Below, piece by piece: positions 54,661 to 63,032 of a DNA stretch of 64,000 nt. The notes under the pieces are model-generated. The model was not told the DNA's origin. It did not search any database and saw only the letters and a program-made list of their open reading frames with translations. The position numbers and the translations under genes were made by a program. This DNA is from Bradyrhizobium tropiciagri. Its GTDB lineage: Bacteria; Pseudomonadota; Alphaproteobacteria; Rhizobiales; Xanthobacteraceae. The stretch lies in NCBI RefSeq assembly GCF_018130505.1, contig NZ_JAFCKH010000010.1, positions 124,001-188,000 on the forward strand, written 5' to 3'. Position 1 is the first letter of the stretch. Each line of letters begins with the position of its first letter.

Positions 54661-54700
54661 TATCCCCCGGGGAGGATAATACGCATCCTCCCGGGAGGAT
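54661..54700. promoter_or_regulatory. paired palindromic operators upstream of the CsoR/RcnR-type gene
   Basis: TATCCCCCGGGGAGGATA (54661-54678) is a near-perfect and ATCCTCCCGGGAGGAT (54685-54700) a perfect inverted repeat, 11-50 bp upstream of the regulator start. G/C-tract cores flanked by AT are the typical operator form for this family (for example T-A-C-T-G-G-G-G type sites). They fit autoregulation. Confidence 0.75.
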
Positions 54701-54969
54701 ACAGGATTCGGCTTGACATGCGTTCGCGCCGGGCGTAGGGCCCCAACACCGGACCATTCGTTCCGGACACGAGCAGACCACGAGCCAGCAGAAGGCACAT
54801 GGGCAGTAGCAACTCTGGCGACAGTTATCCGGCGATGCCGCGACAGCTGACGCCGCAACACAGCAAGACTGATCGCGCAAGCTTCCGCTGCGTGGAGAGG
54901 TGGTCGCGCCTGACGTAACCGCCGTTCCTCACCGGCCTGCCGCGCGACCAGCGGACAAGGAGGTGAGCG
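54701..54969. other. gap, no gene seen
   Basis: Divergent spacer between the CsoR/RcnR-type regulator and the frame at 54970. It contains a promoter-like CTTGACATGCG (about 54712-54722) on the plus strand close to the operators, so the regulator could control transcription to the right. No protein-like frame is visible. Confidence 0.4.
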
Positions 54970-55494
54970 ATGTTCGACAAGCTCGCAAAATTCCGATCGT
55001 TCGAGCCGCGGCATGTGACGCCGCGGGCGACCATCCATTCGAATGACAACCGGCCGGGCGCAGTCCGGCCGCGTGGCCGCCGGCGTGCGGCCGCGGTCTG
55101 TCATTGGATCCTGATCGACGGTCGCCTGGAATGCCGGTGGACCGCCGACGATTCCGGCGGCGATCCCGATCAACAGCGACGCGCGGGCCGGCACTTGGGC
55201 CCGCGTGCCGACGTCCCACCGGCGCGCGCGAATGCGTCCGTCGGGGAGACGGTCCTGCAATCGGCCGGAGCGAAGGTGATTCGGCGTTCTCGGCGGCGAG
55301 CCTCGGTGCGTGACCTAGGTCACGCCTGGCCGGCGACCTTGCGGACTGGCGCGCCGATGTCGAGGCCGAGCATGCGTGCACGCTCCTGGCGGTCTTCGGC
55401 GAGCAGCTTCAGCTCCCGCTCCAGCGATCGCGCAACCTCCTCCTGCAGTTCCTTGGAGCGAGCGCGCTGGGCGCCGTTTGAGCTTGCGGGGTGA
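54970..55494 (+). CDS. hypothetical protein, doubtful 3' half
   Basis: A strong AAGGAGGTGAGCG (54958-54969) precedes ATG 54970, which makes translation likely. The first 50-60 residues (MFDKLAKFRSFEPRHVTPRA, then VCHWILIDGRLECRWTADDS) have a Cys/Trp pattern known from small Bradyrhizobium proteins of unknown function. The rest is Arg/Ser-rich, low quality, and overlaps the opposite frame at 55320-55502. The real gene may be shorter (a frameshift could have extended it). Confidence 0.4.
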   Translation: MFDKLAKFRSFEPRHVTPRATIHSNDNRPGAVRPRGRRRAAAVCHWILIDGRLECRWTADDSGGDPDQQRRAGRHLGPRADVPPARANASVGETVLQSAGAKVIRRSRRRASVRDLGHAWPATLRTGAPMSRPSMRARSWRSSASSFSSRSSDRATSSCSSLERARWAPFELAG

Positions 55495-55502
55495 GCGGTC
55501 AC
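55320..55502 (-). CDS. small helical hypothetical protein
   Basis: A 60-residue frame with GTG start 55502 that looks protein-like: ARSKELQEEVARSLERELKL then LAEDRQERARMLGLDIG is a heptad-rich, charged helix, ending GAPVRKVAGQA. It has no signal peptide. It overlaps the plus-strand frame at 54970 in antisense; I judge this one the more convincing in the shared part. Function unknown. Confidence 0.42.
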   Translation of the reverse strand: MTAHPASSNGAQRARSKELQEEVARSLERELKLLAEDRQERARMLGLDIGAPVRKVAGQA

Positions 55503-55847
55503 AGGGGAGCCCTTGTCATCGTACTGTCACGCCGACTCTTCGCACGGCTTGTTTCCAACCGGCAATCAAAAAGAATTCAGAGGTCAGTCTTTGGAATAGC
55601 TCCCATGCGGCGGTCTCGATATTCAGCAAAGCATTCTCCGGCGGCGAACGCTGCATGGATTAAATCCGCTGCATTTTGCTGAAAATGCAGACGGAGCTTC
55701 TATGAGACCTATTTCGAATTGCAGATGAAATCATTTTTCGATTCGATGAAGGCGTCCTGAAACGGACACGCTCTAGCCTTACGGAGGTCCCTGGCGAGGA
55801 CGGATCGTCCGGGAAAAGCCTGATCGTCCTGTGGGGTGACGTTACTG
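55503..55847. other. 345-bp gap, nothing recognised
   Basis: Moderately AT-rich, especially 55590-55760. It has an inverted repeat ATCCGCTGCATTTT / AAAATGCAGACGGA near 55665-55695. Promoters for the flanking small genes may lie here. No convincing gene or RNA was recognised. Confidence 0.4.
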
Positions 55848-55976
55848 ATGAAGCAGCCGAATGCCATGCCGTATATGTGGGCGGCCGCTCTGATCGCGGT
55901 TGCGATCTGGGGCGCGGTCGGATCGCCGCAAATGGCGCATACGTCGGCGCGGCAGCACTATGCCGGTACCCGCTGA
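55848..55976 (+). CDS. possible small membrane protein (42 aa)
   Basis: ATG 55848 opens a 42-residue frame with one hydrophobic helix (MPYMWAAALIAVAIWGAVGS) and a short polar tail ending HYAGTR. The amphipathic ends and clean single helix look like a genuine small inner-membrane protein rather than random sequence, but the ribosome binding site is weak (GGGGTGACG at a long distance). No function known. Confidence 0.4.
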   Translation: MKQPNAMPYMWAAALIAVAIWGAVGSPQMAHTSARQHYAGTR

Positions 55977-56024
55977 CCCGAACTCCGCATTGTCCCACTG
56001 CAGGGTGATTCGCAGCCGCGCCTG

Positions 56025-56780
56025 CTACAGGGCCGGCCGCGGCGACCGCTGCATGTCCATCGTGTAGGTATAGCGCCCTTCGGGGTGCGTGGTGATGGTC
56101 ACCTCGTACAGCTCCTCCCGCACACCATAATAGCGGCGCACCACGGTGAGCGCCGGCGAGCCGGCCTTGACGCCGAGCGCCTTTGCGATCGGCGCCGGCA
56201 TGCCGCGCACGAAGATTTCCATCTGGGCGCGCTCGGTGACCTGGCCGTAGCTCTTGGCGATCTGCTCATGCACCGGCGTGCGGCCGTGGTCGCTGCGCTT
56301 CACGACGTCGGCGAATTTGCGCAGCACGTAGATCTCGGCCCAGCCCAGCGGGGCCGCGAACTGGTCCGCGCGGCGCACCGCCTCGATCAGGAACCAGCTC
56401 TTGCCGGGCTCGCATTTGAGCAACGCGGCGAGCTTGCGGTCGGCCACGATGTCGCCGCTTTGCACGACATCGCGGTAGGTTTCGTTGGAATAACGCAGCC
56501 ACTCGCCGAGCGATTTGACGCTGTGGGTGAACAGCACCGGCGGTTCGGAGGCGATCACCACCGAGCCGAGCCCGGCGCGGCGCACGATCAGGCCCTGCTC
56601 GATCAGGATGCGCAGCGCCTCGCGCACGGTCTGCCGGCTCGCCTGGAAGCTTGCCATCAGCTCGGTTTCGGTCGGCAGCAGACTGCCGACCGCATAGGTG
56701 CCGAGCCGGATGTCCTTCTGCAGTCCGGTGGCGATGTCGCGGTAGCGGGACGATCTCGCCTTGCCGGGTTTCTCGGACAT
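56025..56780 (-). CDS. GntR-family regulator with UTRA domain (HutC subfamily)
   Basis: A 251-residue regulator. N-terminal winged helix (about 12-80; LGTYAVGSLLPTETELMASF and SRQTVREALRILIEQGLIVRRAG) and a C-terminal UTRA effector domain (about 95-245; ending ALTVVRRYYGVREELYEVTI then TTHPEGRYTYTMDM), typical of HutC-type repressors that bind small organic ligands. It heads the minus-strand group with two dehydrogenases and a binding protein (6 bp to the next gene) and likely controls the divergent promoter at 59643-59778, where a mirrored site pair is found. Confidence 0.87.
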   Translation of the reverse strand: MSEKPGKARSSRYRDIATGLQKDIRLGTYAVGSLLPTETELMASFQASRQTVREALRILIEQGLIVRRAGLGSVVIASEPPVLFTHSVKSLGEWLRYSNETYRDVVQSGDIVADRKLAALLKCEPGKSWFLIEAVRRADQFAAPLGWAEIYVLRKFADVVKRSDHGRTPVHEQIAKSYGQVTERAQMEIFVRGMPAPIAKALGVKAGSPALTVVRRYYGVREELYEVTITTHPEGRYTYTMDMQRSPRPAL

Positions 56781-56786
56781 TGCGGT

Positions 56787-57764
56787 TTACTGGTATGCCA
56801 CGTGGCAGCCGACCGGGTGCCCCGTCCGCATCGACTGCAGCGCGGCCTCGAACGCGCCGAGCGTTGCCAGCACATCGGCTTCCAGCACCGGAAAGGGCTT
56901 GATGCCCTCGACCGCATCGGCGAAGGCGGCGAGTTCCGCGGTGAGCGTATCGACCGCCGAATATTGCACGGTCGCGGGCGCTTCGCCGGATTTCCGCAGC
57001 ACCATCGTCACCTCGCCCAGCACCTCCGCCGATCCCTTCGTCCCGAACACATGCACCCGCCAATAGAACGGCGTTGCGCGGATCGTCGCAAGGGTGCCGC
57101 TGACGCCATTCACAAAAACAATCGTCAGGGTTGCAGTGTCGAGCGGCGGCGGCCCGGCCTCGCGCGCATTCAAGCGGGCATAGACCTGACTGACCGGGCC
57201 GAGCAGGCTGACAAAGCCGTCGAGCACGTGCAGCCCGGCGCCGGTCAGCCCGCCGCCCGGCGATTCCTCCGGCGACAGCCGCCAGCCCTGGGTGATGGCC
57301 TGCGAGTTCTCGTTGCTGTTGTGGCCCTCGACATGCAGGACGGTTCCGAGCTCGCCACTGGCGACGATCGCGCGCAGCGCCTGCATCGACGGCCAGAACC
57401 TGCGGTTATGCCCGACCGCCAGCACCACGCCGGCGCTGCGGCAGGCGGCGAACATCTCCGCCGCGTCGGCGCGCTTCAACGCGAGCGGTTTCTCGCAAAA
57501 CACCTGCTTGCCGGCCGCCGCGGCCGCGATCACCTGGTCCTTGTGCAGGGAATGCGGCGTCGCCAGCAGCACCGCGTCGATGGCGGGATCGGCCAGCACG
57601 GCGTCCATGCTGGTGAGCGTGCAGCCGTGCGCCGCGCAAAAGCTCTCGGCGTGGCCCGCGTCGGGTTCCACCGCACTGACGATCCGAAGCCGCGGCTCGT
57701 TGCGCGCGGCTTCGACCAGCGCGCGGCCCCATCGGCCAAGACCCGCGATCGCGCAGTTGATCAT
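56787..57764 (-). CDS. Gfo/Idh/MocA-family oxidoreductase
   Basis: A 325-residue NAD(P)-dependent dehydrogenase. N-terminal Rossmann motif GLGRWGRALVEAA, conserved EKPLAL (residues about 91-96, in place of E-K-P) and a C-terminal alpha/beta domain with GLHVLDGFVSLLGPV. These enzymes oxidise sugar alcohols, inositol or related polyols. It overlaps the 3-hydroxyisobutyrate-dehydrogenase-like gene by four bases (ATGA) and lies 6 bp upstream of the regulator gene. Confidence 0.88.
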   Translation of the reverse strand: MINCAIAGLGRWGRALVEAARNEPRLRIVSAVEPDAGHAESFCAAHGCTLTSMDAVLADPAIDAVLLATPHSLHKDQVIAAAAAGKQVFCEKPLALKRADAAEMFAACRSAGVVLAVGHNRRFWPSMQALRAIVASGELGTVLHVEGHNSNENSQAITQGWRLSPEESPGGGLTGAGLHVLDGFVSLLGPVSQVYARLNAREAGPPPLDTATLTIVFVNGVSGTLATIRATPFYWRVHVFGTKGSAEVLGEVTMVLRKSGEAPATVQYSAVDTLTAELAAFADAVEGIKPFPVLEADVLATLGAFEAALQSMRTGHPVGCHVAYQ

Positions 57765-58663
57765 GCCCTTCCTCCGCCGCCTTCTCCGCTGCCTCTGTCC
57801 CGCCCGGCGCGGATCGCTTCGATCACTGTGGCGCTGTCGCCGTCCGGGCCCTGCAAGGCGATCGCCGCGCGCAGCAGGCTGGCCTGTGCCGTCGTCATCG
57901 GCAAGGGCAGGCCGCGCTTGCCGGCCTCGCGCAGGATCAGCTCGGCATCCTTCAGCGTCTGCGCGATGTGCGATTGCGGCGTGAAATCCCGCGCCAGCAT
58001 CTTCTCGCCCTTGCTGTCCATCACGGCGGAATAGGCCGCCGACCGGCGCGCGGCCGCAAGGAAGCCGGCACCGTCGAGGCCGAGGCTTTCGGCGAAGACG
58101 ATGCCTTCGGCGAGCGCGGCGCGGTTGGACTGCAGGATCAGATTGATGGCGAGCTTGGTGCGGCTGGCATTGCCGATCGCGCCGACATCGATCCGCTGCG
58201 GGCAGGTGACGTCGAGCGTCGCCGCGGCGGCGTCGATGGCCCCGGCGTCGCCCGCGACCAGCGCGGTGGCGGTGCCAGCGCGGACCTCCGCGCTGGTGCC
58301 CGAGATCGGCGCCTCGATGAAGGCGAGATGCGAACGCGCAGCGAATTCGGCGATGACGGCGATGTCCCCGGGCGCGCAGGTGGTGGTGCAGATCACCAGC
58401 GGCGGCAGCCTGGCGTTGGCGAGGTCGGGCAGAAGGCTCTTGACCTGCGCGGCGTCATAGACCGCGATGACGACGGTCCGGCAGCGCTCCGCCACCTCGG
58501 CCGCGAAGGCCGCGAATTCGGCGCCGCTTGCCCTCAATCCATCCGATTTGGCCACATCGACGTCGAAGCCGATCACCCCGATGCCGGCGTCGATCAGGCG
58601 GGCGGCCAGCGCCGATCCCATCAGCCCGAGGCCGATCACCCCGACCGGTGCGTTGCTGCTCAT
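57761..58663 (-). CDS. 3-hydroxyisobutyrate dehydrogenase-family oxidoreductase
   Basis: A 300-residue beta-hydroxyacid dehydrogenase. GVIGLGLMGSALAARLIDAG at the N-terminus, the substrate motif FIEAPISGTSAEV with G-T-x-A-E instead of the usual G-G-x-x-G-A, and the catalytic lysine region AIGNASRTKLAINLIL. It oxidises a 3- or 2-hydroxyacid such as tartronate semialdehyde, 3-hydroxyisobutyrate or a related intermediate. Overlaps the Gfo/Idh gene. The region upstream (22 bp) separates it from the binding-protein gene. Confidence 0.85.
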   Translation of the reverse strand: MSSNAPVGVIGLGLMGSALAARLIDAGIGVIGFDVDVAKSDGLRASGAEFAAFAAEVAERCRTVVIAVYDAAQVKSLLPDLANARLPPLVICTTTCAPGDIAVIAEFAARSHLAFIEAPISGTSAEVRAGTATALVAGDAGAIDAAAATLDVTCPQRIDVGAIGNASRTKLAINLILQSNRAALAEGIVFAESLGLDGAGFLAAARRSAAYSAVMDSKGEKMLARDFTPQSHIAQTLKDAELILREAGKRGLPLPMTTAQASLLRAAIALQGPDGDSATVIEAIRAGRDRGSGEGGGGRA

Positions 58664-58685
58664 GGCGGGACCTCGCCGCTTCCGT

Positions 58686-59642
58686 CTATTGCGGCTGGAT
58701 GCCGGCCGCCTTCATTTCGGCCGACCAGCGAACCACCTCGCCCTTCACGAACGCGCCGAACTCGGCCGGCGCCAGCGGCGAGACGATCACGCCGACATCG
58801 GCGAGCTTCTTCTTCGTCTCCGGCATCGCCAGGAACTTTGCGCATTCGGCGTAGATGCGATTGACCACCGGCGCCGGCGTGCCGGCCGGGGCGAACAGTC
58901 CGTACCAGATGGTGGCCTCGAAGCCGGGCATGACCTCGGCCAGCGCGGGCAGGCCGGGCGTCAGCTCGTTGCGGGTCGCCGAAGTCACGCCGATGCCGCG
59001 CAGCGTGCCGCCCTGCATCTGCGGGATCGCCACCGAGAAATCGCCGAAGGTGAGATCAATCACGCCGGCCATCACGTCGGTCATCGCCTGCGGCACGCCG
59101 CGATAGGACGCTGCCACCAGCGACATCGCGCCGCGCGACTGCAGCTGCGCGATCGAGATCTGCGAGGCACCCGAGCCGTAGCCCGCGGTCAAGTTCGGAT
59201 GGGCCTTGGCGTAATCGAGAAACTGCGGCAGGTCCTTAGGCTCGGATTTCGGGTTGATCAGCAGCACCATCGCCGTCGTGGTGGTGCGGATGACCGGCAC
59301 GAAGTCCTTCACCGGATCGTAGGACAGGTTCTTGAACGTCGCGACGTTGCTGGCATGCGTGGTGTTGGTGCCCATCAGCAGCGTGTAGCCGTCAGGCGCG
59401 CTGCGCGCGACCTCCTGGGCGCCGATGCTGCCGAGCGCACCGGCGCGGTTCTCGATCAGCACGGTCTGGCCGAATGCATCCTGCAGATATTGGCCGATCA
59501 GCCGCGCGACATTGTCGGGACCGGCGCCGGCCGGGAAGGGCACGATGATCTTGATCTGGCGCTGCGGGAAATCCTCCGCGGCGAGCGCCGGTGCCGTAAG
59601 ATTGAGGAGCAGGACGACAAGCAAGCCCAGGCGCAATTTCAT
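58686..59642 (-). CDS. Bug/TctC-family tripartite tricarboxylate transporter binding protein
   Basis: A 318-residue periplasmic binding protein with signal peptide (LRLGLLVVLLLNLTAPALAA). The mature part has the Bug features: FPQRQIKIIVPFPAGAGPDN, RAGALGSIGAQEVARSAPDG and the Asp-carrying GDFSVAIPQ. These bind carboxylates, often aromatic or C4-C6 acids, through two water-mediated loops. The membrane components TctA/TctB are absent from the window. First gene of the minus-strand group: binding protein, 3-HIBADH-like, Gfo/Idh, GntR. Confidence 0.9.
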   Translation of the reverse strand: MKLRLGLLVVLLLNLTAPALAAEDFPQRQIKIIVPFPAGAGPDNVARLIGQYLQDAFGQTVLIENRAGALGSIGAQEVARSAPDGYTLLMGTNTTHASNVATFKNLSYDPVKDFVPVIRTTTTAMVLLINPKSEPKDLPQFLDYAKAHPNLTAGYGSGASQISIAQLQSRGAMSLVAASYRGVPQAMTDVMAGVIDLTFGDFSVAIPQMQGGTLRGIGVTSATRNELTPGLPALAEVMPGFEATIWYGLFAPAGTPAPVVNRIYAECAKFLAMPETKKKLADVGVIVSPLAPAEFGAFVKGEVVRWSAEMKAAGIQPQ

Positions 59643-59674
59643 CCCGATCCCCCTCCTATCTGTTTTGATATATT

Positions 59675-59749
59675 TATACGGACAAATATCATAATGATGC
59701 AAGCTGTCGGCTCGCTGGCGAATTGAGGCCCGTCGAATTTATCCGTATA
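59675..59749. promoter_or_regulatory. mirrored operator pair in the divergent promoter of the GntR locus
   Basis: TATACGGACAAAT (59675-59687) and ATTTATCCGTATA (59737-59749), the latter reading TATACGGATAAAT on the other strand, are identical at 12 of 13 positions and face each other across 49 bp between the binding-protein gene (start 59642) and the CMD gene (start 59779). One site sits near each promoter. The local GntR/UTRA protein is the obvious reader. Confidence 0.72.
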
Positions 59750-59778
59750 TATGTGTCGACACAGGGAGCCAGACGACG

Positions 59779-60168
59779 ATGGTGGATGTCAGCGATCTCC
59801 ACGCCCGCGGGCTGCGCCGGCGCCGGAAGATGTTCGGCGAGGCCGATGTTGCGAAGCGGATGGCGGCCGCGGGCGATTTCGGCACGCCGTTGCAGGACAT
59901 CATCAACGCCTATGTCTATGGCGACGTCTGGGAGCGCAGCGGGCTCTCCGACCCGATCCGCAGCCTGGTCATGCTCGGCATCACGGCGGCGAGCGGCAAG
60001 ACCGCCGAGTTCCGCGTCCATGCCAAGGGCGCGCGGGCCAATGGCTGCACCGCGGCGCAGGTGCAGGACGTGCTGCTGCTGGTCGCGATGTATTGCGGCG
60101 TCCCGGCCGCGATCGAGACCAGCAAGATCGCAGCGGAGGTGTTCGGCGAGGTCGCGGCGGAGGGGTAG
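59779..60168 (+). CDS. carboxymuconolactone decarboxylase (CMD) family protein
   Basis: A 129-residue all-helical protein of the AhpD/CMD family. It contains WERSGLSDPIRSLVMLGITA then FRVHAKGARANGCTAAQVQD and a C-terminal helix with YCGVPAAIE. It lacks the C-x-x-C of AhpD peroxidases, so it is more like PcaC, which decarboxylates 4-carboxymuconolactone. The start ATG 59779 follows the mirrored operator. It lies 61 bp before the fumarase-superfamily lyase gene, matching the PcaB/PcaC logic of protocatechuate-like pathways, but no ring-cleavage gene is seen. Confidence 0.83.
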   Translation: MVDVSDLHARGLRRRRKMFGEADVAKRMAAAGDFGTPLQDIINAYVYGDVWERSGLSDPIRSLVMLGITAASGKTAEFRVHAKGARANGCTAAQVQDVLLLVAMYCGVPAAIETSKIAAEVFGEVAAEG

Positions 60169-60229
60169 GGCGCCCGCGCGTGTCGTGATAGGGACGAAGC
60201 CGAACCGCGACCGGCCACAGGATACGCTT

Positions 60230-61591
60230 ATGCCCGCCTTCCCGACCTCGACCACCGTGCTCGATTCCGTGCTGTTCCGCGACGCCTTCGGCACGCGCGA
60301 GATGCGCGAGGTGTTTTCCGACCTGCGTCTGATATCGCGCTACGCCGAGGTGGAGGTCGCGCTGGCCAAGGCTGAGGCACGCTGCGGCGTGATCCCGGCC
60401 GATGCAGCCGAGGCAATCGCAAACCGCACCGATGTCGCCGCGCTCGATTTCGAGCTGCTGCGCCAGGAGACCGACAACGTCGGCTATCCGATCCTGCCGC
60501 TGGTGCACCAGATGGTGAAGCAATGCGGCGAGGCCGGGCGCTACGTGCATTGGGGCGCCACCACCCAGGACATCATGGACACCGCCGTGGTGCTGCAATT
60601 GCGCGATGGCCTGAAGATCGTCGAGGACGACATCGCCGTGCTCCGCGGCATCCTCGCGGATCTTTCGAAGCGCCACCGCGACACGCCGATGGCGGGCCGC
60701 ACCCACCTGCAACAGGCGCTGCCGGTCACCTTCGGCTACAAGACCGCGATCTGGCTCGCCGCGTTCGACCGCCACGCCGAACGGCTGGCCGAGCTGAAGC
60801 CGCGCGTGCTGGTCGGCCAGTTCGCCGGCGCCGCCGGCACGCTGGCTTCACTCGGCAACAAGGGATTCGCCGTACAGCAGGCGCTGTGCGAGGAGCTCGG
60901 CCTCGGCGTTCCGGTCTCGACCTGGCACGTCGCGCGCGACGGCCTCGCGGAAGCGGTGAACTTCCTCGCACTGGTTACGGGGACGCTCGGCAAGATCGCG
61001 CTCGACATCATGATCATGGCATCGACCGAGTTCGCCGAAGTCTATGAGCCGTTCGTGAAGGGACGCGGCGCCTCTTCGACCATGCCGCAGAAGCGCAACC
61101 CGATCTCGTCGGAGCTGATGCTGGCGGCCTCGAAGGCCGTACGGCAGCATGCCGGCCTGATGCTGGATGCGATGGTGCAGGATTTCGAGCGCGCCACCGG
61201 CCCATGGCACGCCGAATGGATGGCGATCCCGGAAAGCTTTGTCCTCACCGCGGGCGCGTTGCATCAGGCGAAGTTCGCGCTCGGCGGGCTGATCGTGGAT
61301 GAGAAGCGGATGGCCGCCAATCTCGACATCAGCCGCGGGCTGATCGTTGCCGAAGCCGTCATGATGGGGCTGGCGCCTGCGATCGGGCGTCAGGAGGCGC
61401 ATGACGTGGTCTACGACGCCTGCCGTGCCGCCAACGACAGTGGCCTGACCCTGGCCGAGGCGCTTGCGGCCGATGACCGGGTGGCGAGCCGGATCGATCG
61501 TGCGACCATCGACCGCCTGACAGCGCCGCAGAACTATCTCGGACTCGCCCCTGATATGGTCGATCGCGTGCTGGCTTCAATGAAGCGGTAA
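60230..61591 (+). CDS. fumarase-superfamily lyase (adenylosuccinate lyase / PcaB type)
   Basis: A 453-residue lyase or cycloisomerase. The superfamily signature SSTMPQKRNP is at about 282-291; HWGATTQDIMDTAVVLQ (about 104-120) and GRTHLQQALPVTFG (about 152-165, catalytic His) are also present. Length fits adenylosuccinate lyase and 3-carboxy-cis,cis-muconate cycloisomerase. The neighbouring CMD gene favours cycloisomerase-type chemistry in a catabolic pathway; a housekeeping purB is less likely here. ATG 60230 is chosen; upstream in-frame codons overlap the CMD gene as a shadow. Confidence 0.83.
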   Translation: MPAFPTSTTVLDSVLFRDAFGTREMREVFSDLRLISRYAEVEVALAKAEARCGVIPADAAEAIANRTDVAALDFELLRQETDNVGYPILPLVHQMVKQCGEAGRYVHWGATTQDIMDTAVVLQLRDGLKIVEDDIAVLRGILADLSKRHRDTPMAGRTHLQQALPVTFGYKTAIWLAAFDRHAERLAELKPRVLVGQFAGAAGTLASLGNKGFAVQQALCEELGLGVPVSTWHVARDGLAEAVNFLALVTGTLGKIALDIMIMASTEFAEVYEPFVKGRGASSTMPQKRNPISSELMLAASKAVRQHAGLMLDAMVQDFERATGPWHAEWMAIPESFVLTAGALHQAKFALGGLIVDEKRMAANLDISRGLIVAEAVMMGLAPAIGRQEAHDVVYDACRAANDSGLTLAEALAADDRVASRIDRATIDRLTAPQNYLGLAPDMVDRVLASMKR

Positions 61592-61705
61592 ATTGTGCGG
61601 CATCCGCTCGCCGTCGCGTGATCGGCGATCCCGGCAGGAACCTTGCGAACGCGGATCAAATTGGACTACGAATCGGTCAATTCTCCAATCGACACTGGAT
61701 GCTTC

Positions 61706-62962
61706 ATGACTGCACATCAGCGCAATCTTTCCGCCTCGATCGATCCCGTAAAGCTCGACCGGCTCGCCGAAGTCGCGGTCAAGGTCGGGCTGCAGCTGCA
61801 GCCTGGTCAGGATCTGCTGCTGACCGCGCCGGCGGTGGCGATGCCGCTGGTGCGGCGGATCGCGGAGCACGCCTACAGGGCCGGCGCCGGCCTCGTGACG
61901 CCATTCTTCTCCGATGAAGAGTTGACGCTGGCGCGCTACCGCTACGCGCATGATGCGAGCTTCGATCGGGCCGCGACCTGGCTCTACGAGGGCATGGCGA
62001 AGGCGTTCGGCGAGAATACCGCGCGGCTTGCGATCGTCGGCGACAATCCGATGCTGCTGTCGGGCGAGGATCCGGCCAAGGTCGCGCGCGCCAGCAAGGC
62101 GAATTCGATCGCCTACCAGCCGGCGCTGGAGAAGATCGTCAATTTCGATACCAACTGGAACATCATCGCCTATCCGAGCACGTCCTGGGCAAAGCAGGTC
62201 TTTCCTGACGATGCCGAAGATGTGGCAGTGGCGAAACTCGCCGATGCGATCTTCTCGGCGTCGCGGGTCGACCAGGACGGCGCCGTCGCCGCCTGGGAGA
62301 AGCACAACGCGAAACTGCGCGAGCGCACCCAATGGCTGAATGGCCAGCGCTTCCATGCGCTGAAATATTCCGGCCCGGACATGGACCTCGTGATCGGGCT
62401 CGCCGACGGCCATGAATGGGAAGGCGGCGCCTCGACCGCCAAGAACGGCATCGTCTGCAATGCCAACATCCCGACCGAGGAGGTCTTCACCACGCCGCAC
62501 TGTCGTCGCGTCAGCGGCCATGTCGTCTCTTCCAAGCCGCTGTCCTATCAGGGCACGCTGATCGACAACATTTCGGTCAAGTTCGAGGAGGGCCGCATCG
62601 TCGAGGCCAAGGCCTCGCGCGGCGAGGAAGTGTTGAAGAAGGTGCTCGACACCGACGAGGGCGCGCGCCGGCTCGGCGAGGTCGCGCTGGTGCCGCACTC
62701 ATCGCCGATCTCGAAGAGCGGGCTGCTGTTCTTCAACACCCTGTTCGACGAGAACGCGGCGTCGCACATTGCGCTCGGACAATGCTACTCGAAGTGCTTT
62801 GTGAACGGCGACAAGCTGACGCCGCAGCAGATCGCGGAGCAAGGCGGCAACAAGAGCCTGATCCATATCGACTGGATGATCGGCTCCGCCAACACGGATA
62901 TCGACGGTATCCACGCCGACGGCCGCACTGTGCCGGTGTTCCGCAAGGGTGAGTGGGCGTAG
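61706..62962 (+). CDS. aminopeptidase, peptidase family M29
   Basis: A 418-residue metallo-aminopeptidase of the AmpS/aminopeptidase T family. It contains the family metal-site segments: NIPTEEVFTTPHCRRVSGHV (Glu and His), ALVPHSSPISKSGLLFFNTL (His), HIALGQCY (His) and NKSLIHIDWMIGSANTDIDG (His, Asp). It removes N-terminal residues from peptides in the cytosol with two divalent metal ions. It follows the lyase gene by about 115 bp and may be an independent housekeeping gene. ATG 61706 gives MTAHQRNLSASIDPVKLDRL, as in family members. Confidence 0.88.
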   Translation: MTAHQRNLSASIDPVKLDRLAEVAVKVGLQLQPGQDLLLTAPAVAMPLVRRIAEHAYRAGAGLVTPFFSDEELTLARYRYAHDASFDRAATWLYEGMAKAFGENTARLAIVGDNPMLLSGEDPAKVARASKANSIAYQPALEKIVNFDTNWNIIAYPSTSWAKQVFPDDAEDVAVAKLADAIFSASRVDQDGAVAAWEKHNAKLRERTQWLNGQRFHALKYSGPDMDLVIGLADGHEWEGGASTAKNGIVCNANIPTEEVFTTPHCRRVSGHVVSSKPLSYQGTLIDNISVKFEEGRIVEAKASRGEEVLKKVLDTDEGARRLGEVALVPHSSPISKSGLLFFNTLFDENAASHIALGQCYSKCFVNGDKLTPQQIAEQGGNKSLIHIDWMIGSANTDIDGIHADGRTVPVFRKGEWA

Positions 62963-63032
62963 GGCGCCGATAGCCGGTCTCGCGGCGCCGATCCCACGAG
63001 CCTGAGCTTGTGAATCCTTCGCGAAGACGAAA

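Noticed and set aside
55660-55998. 112-codon minus-strand frame
   Set aside because: Ser/Arg/Pro-rich, not protein-like, and opposite the more convincing 42-residue membrane microprotein.
60230-61591. Assigning the lyase as the housekeeping purB
   Set aside because: The neighbouring CMD gene, the GntR-type divergent promoter and the sequence SSTMPQKRNP fit a catabolic paralogue at least as well; the symbol was left empty.
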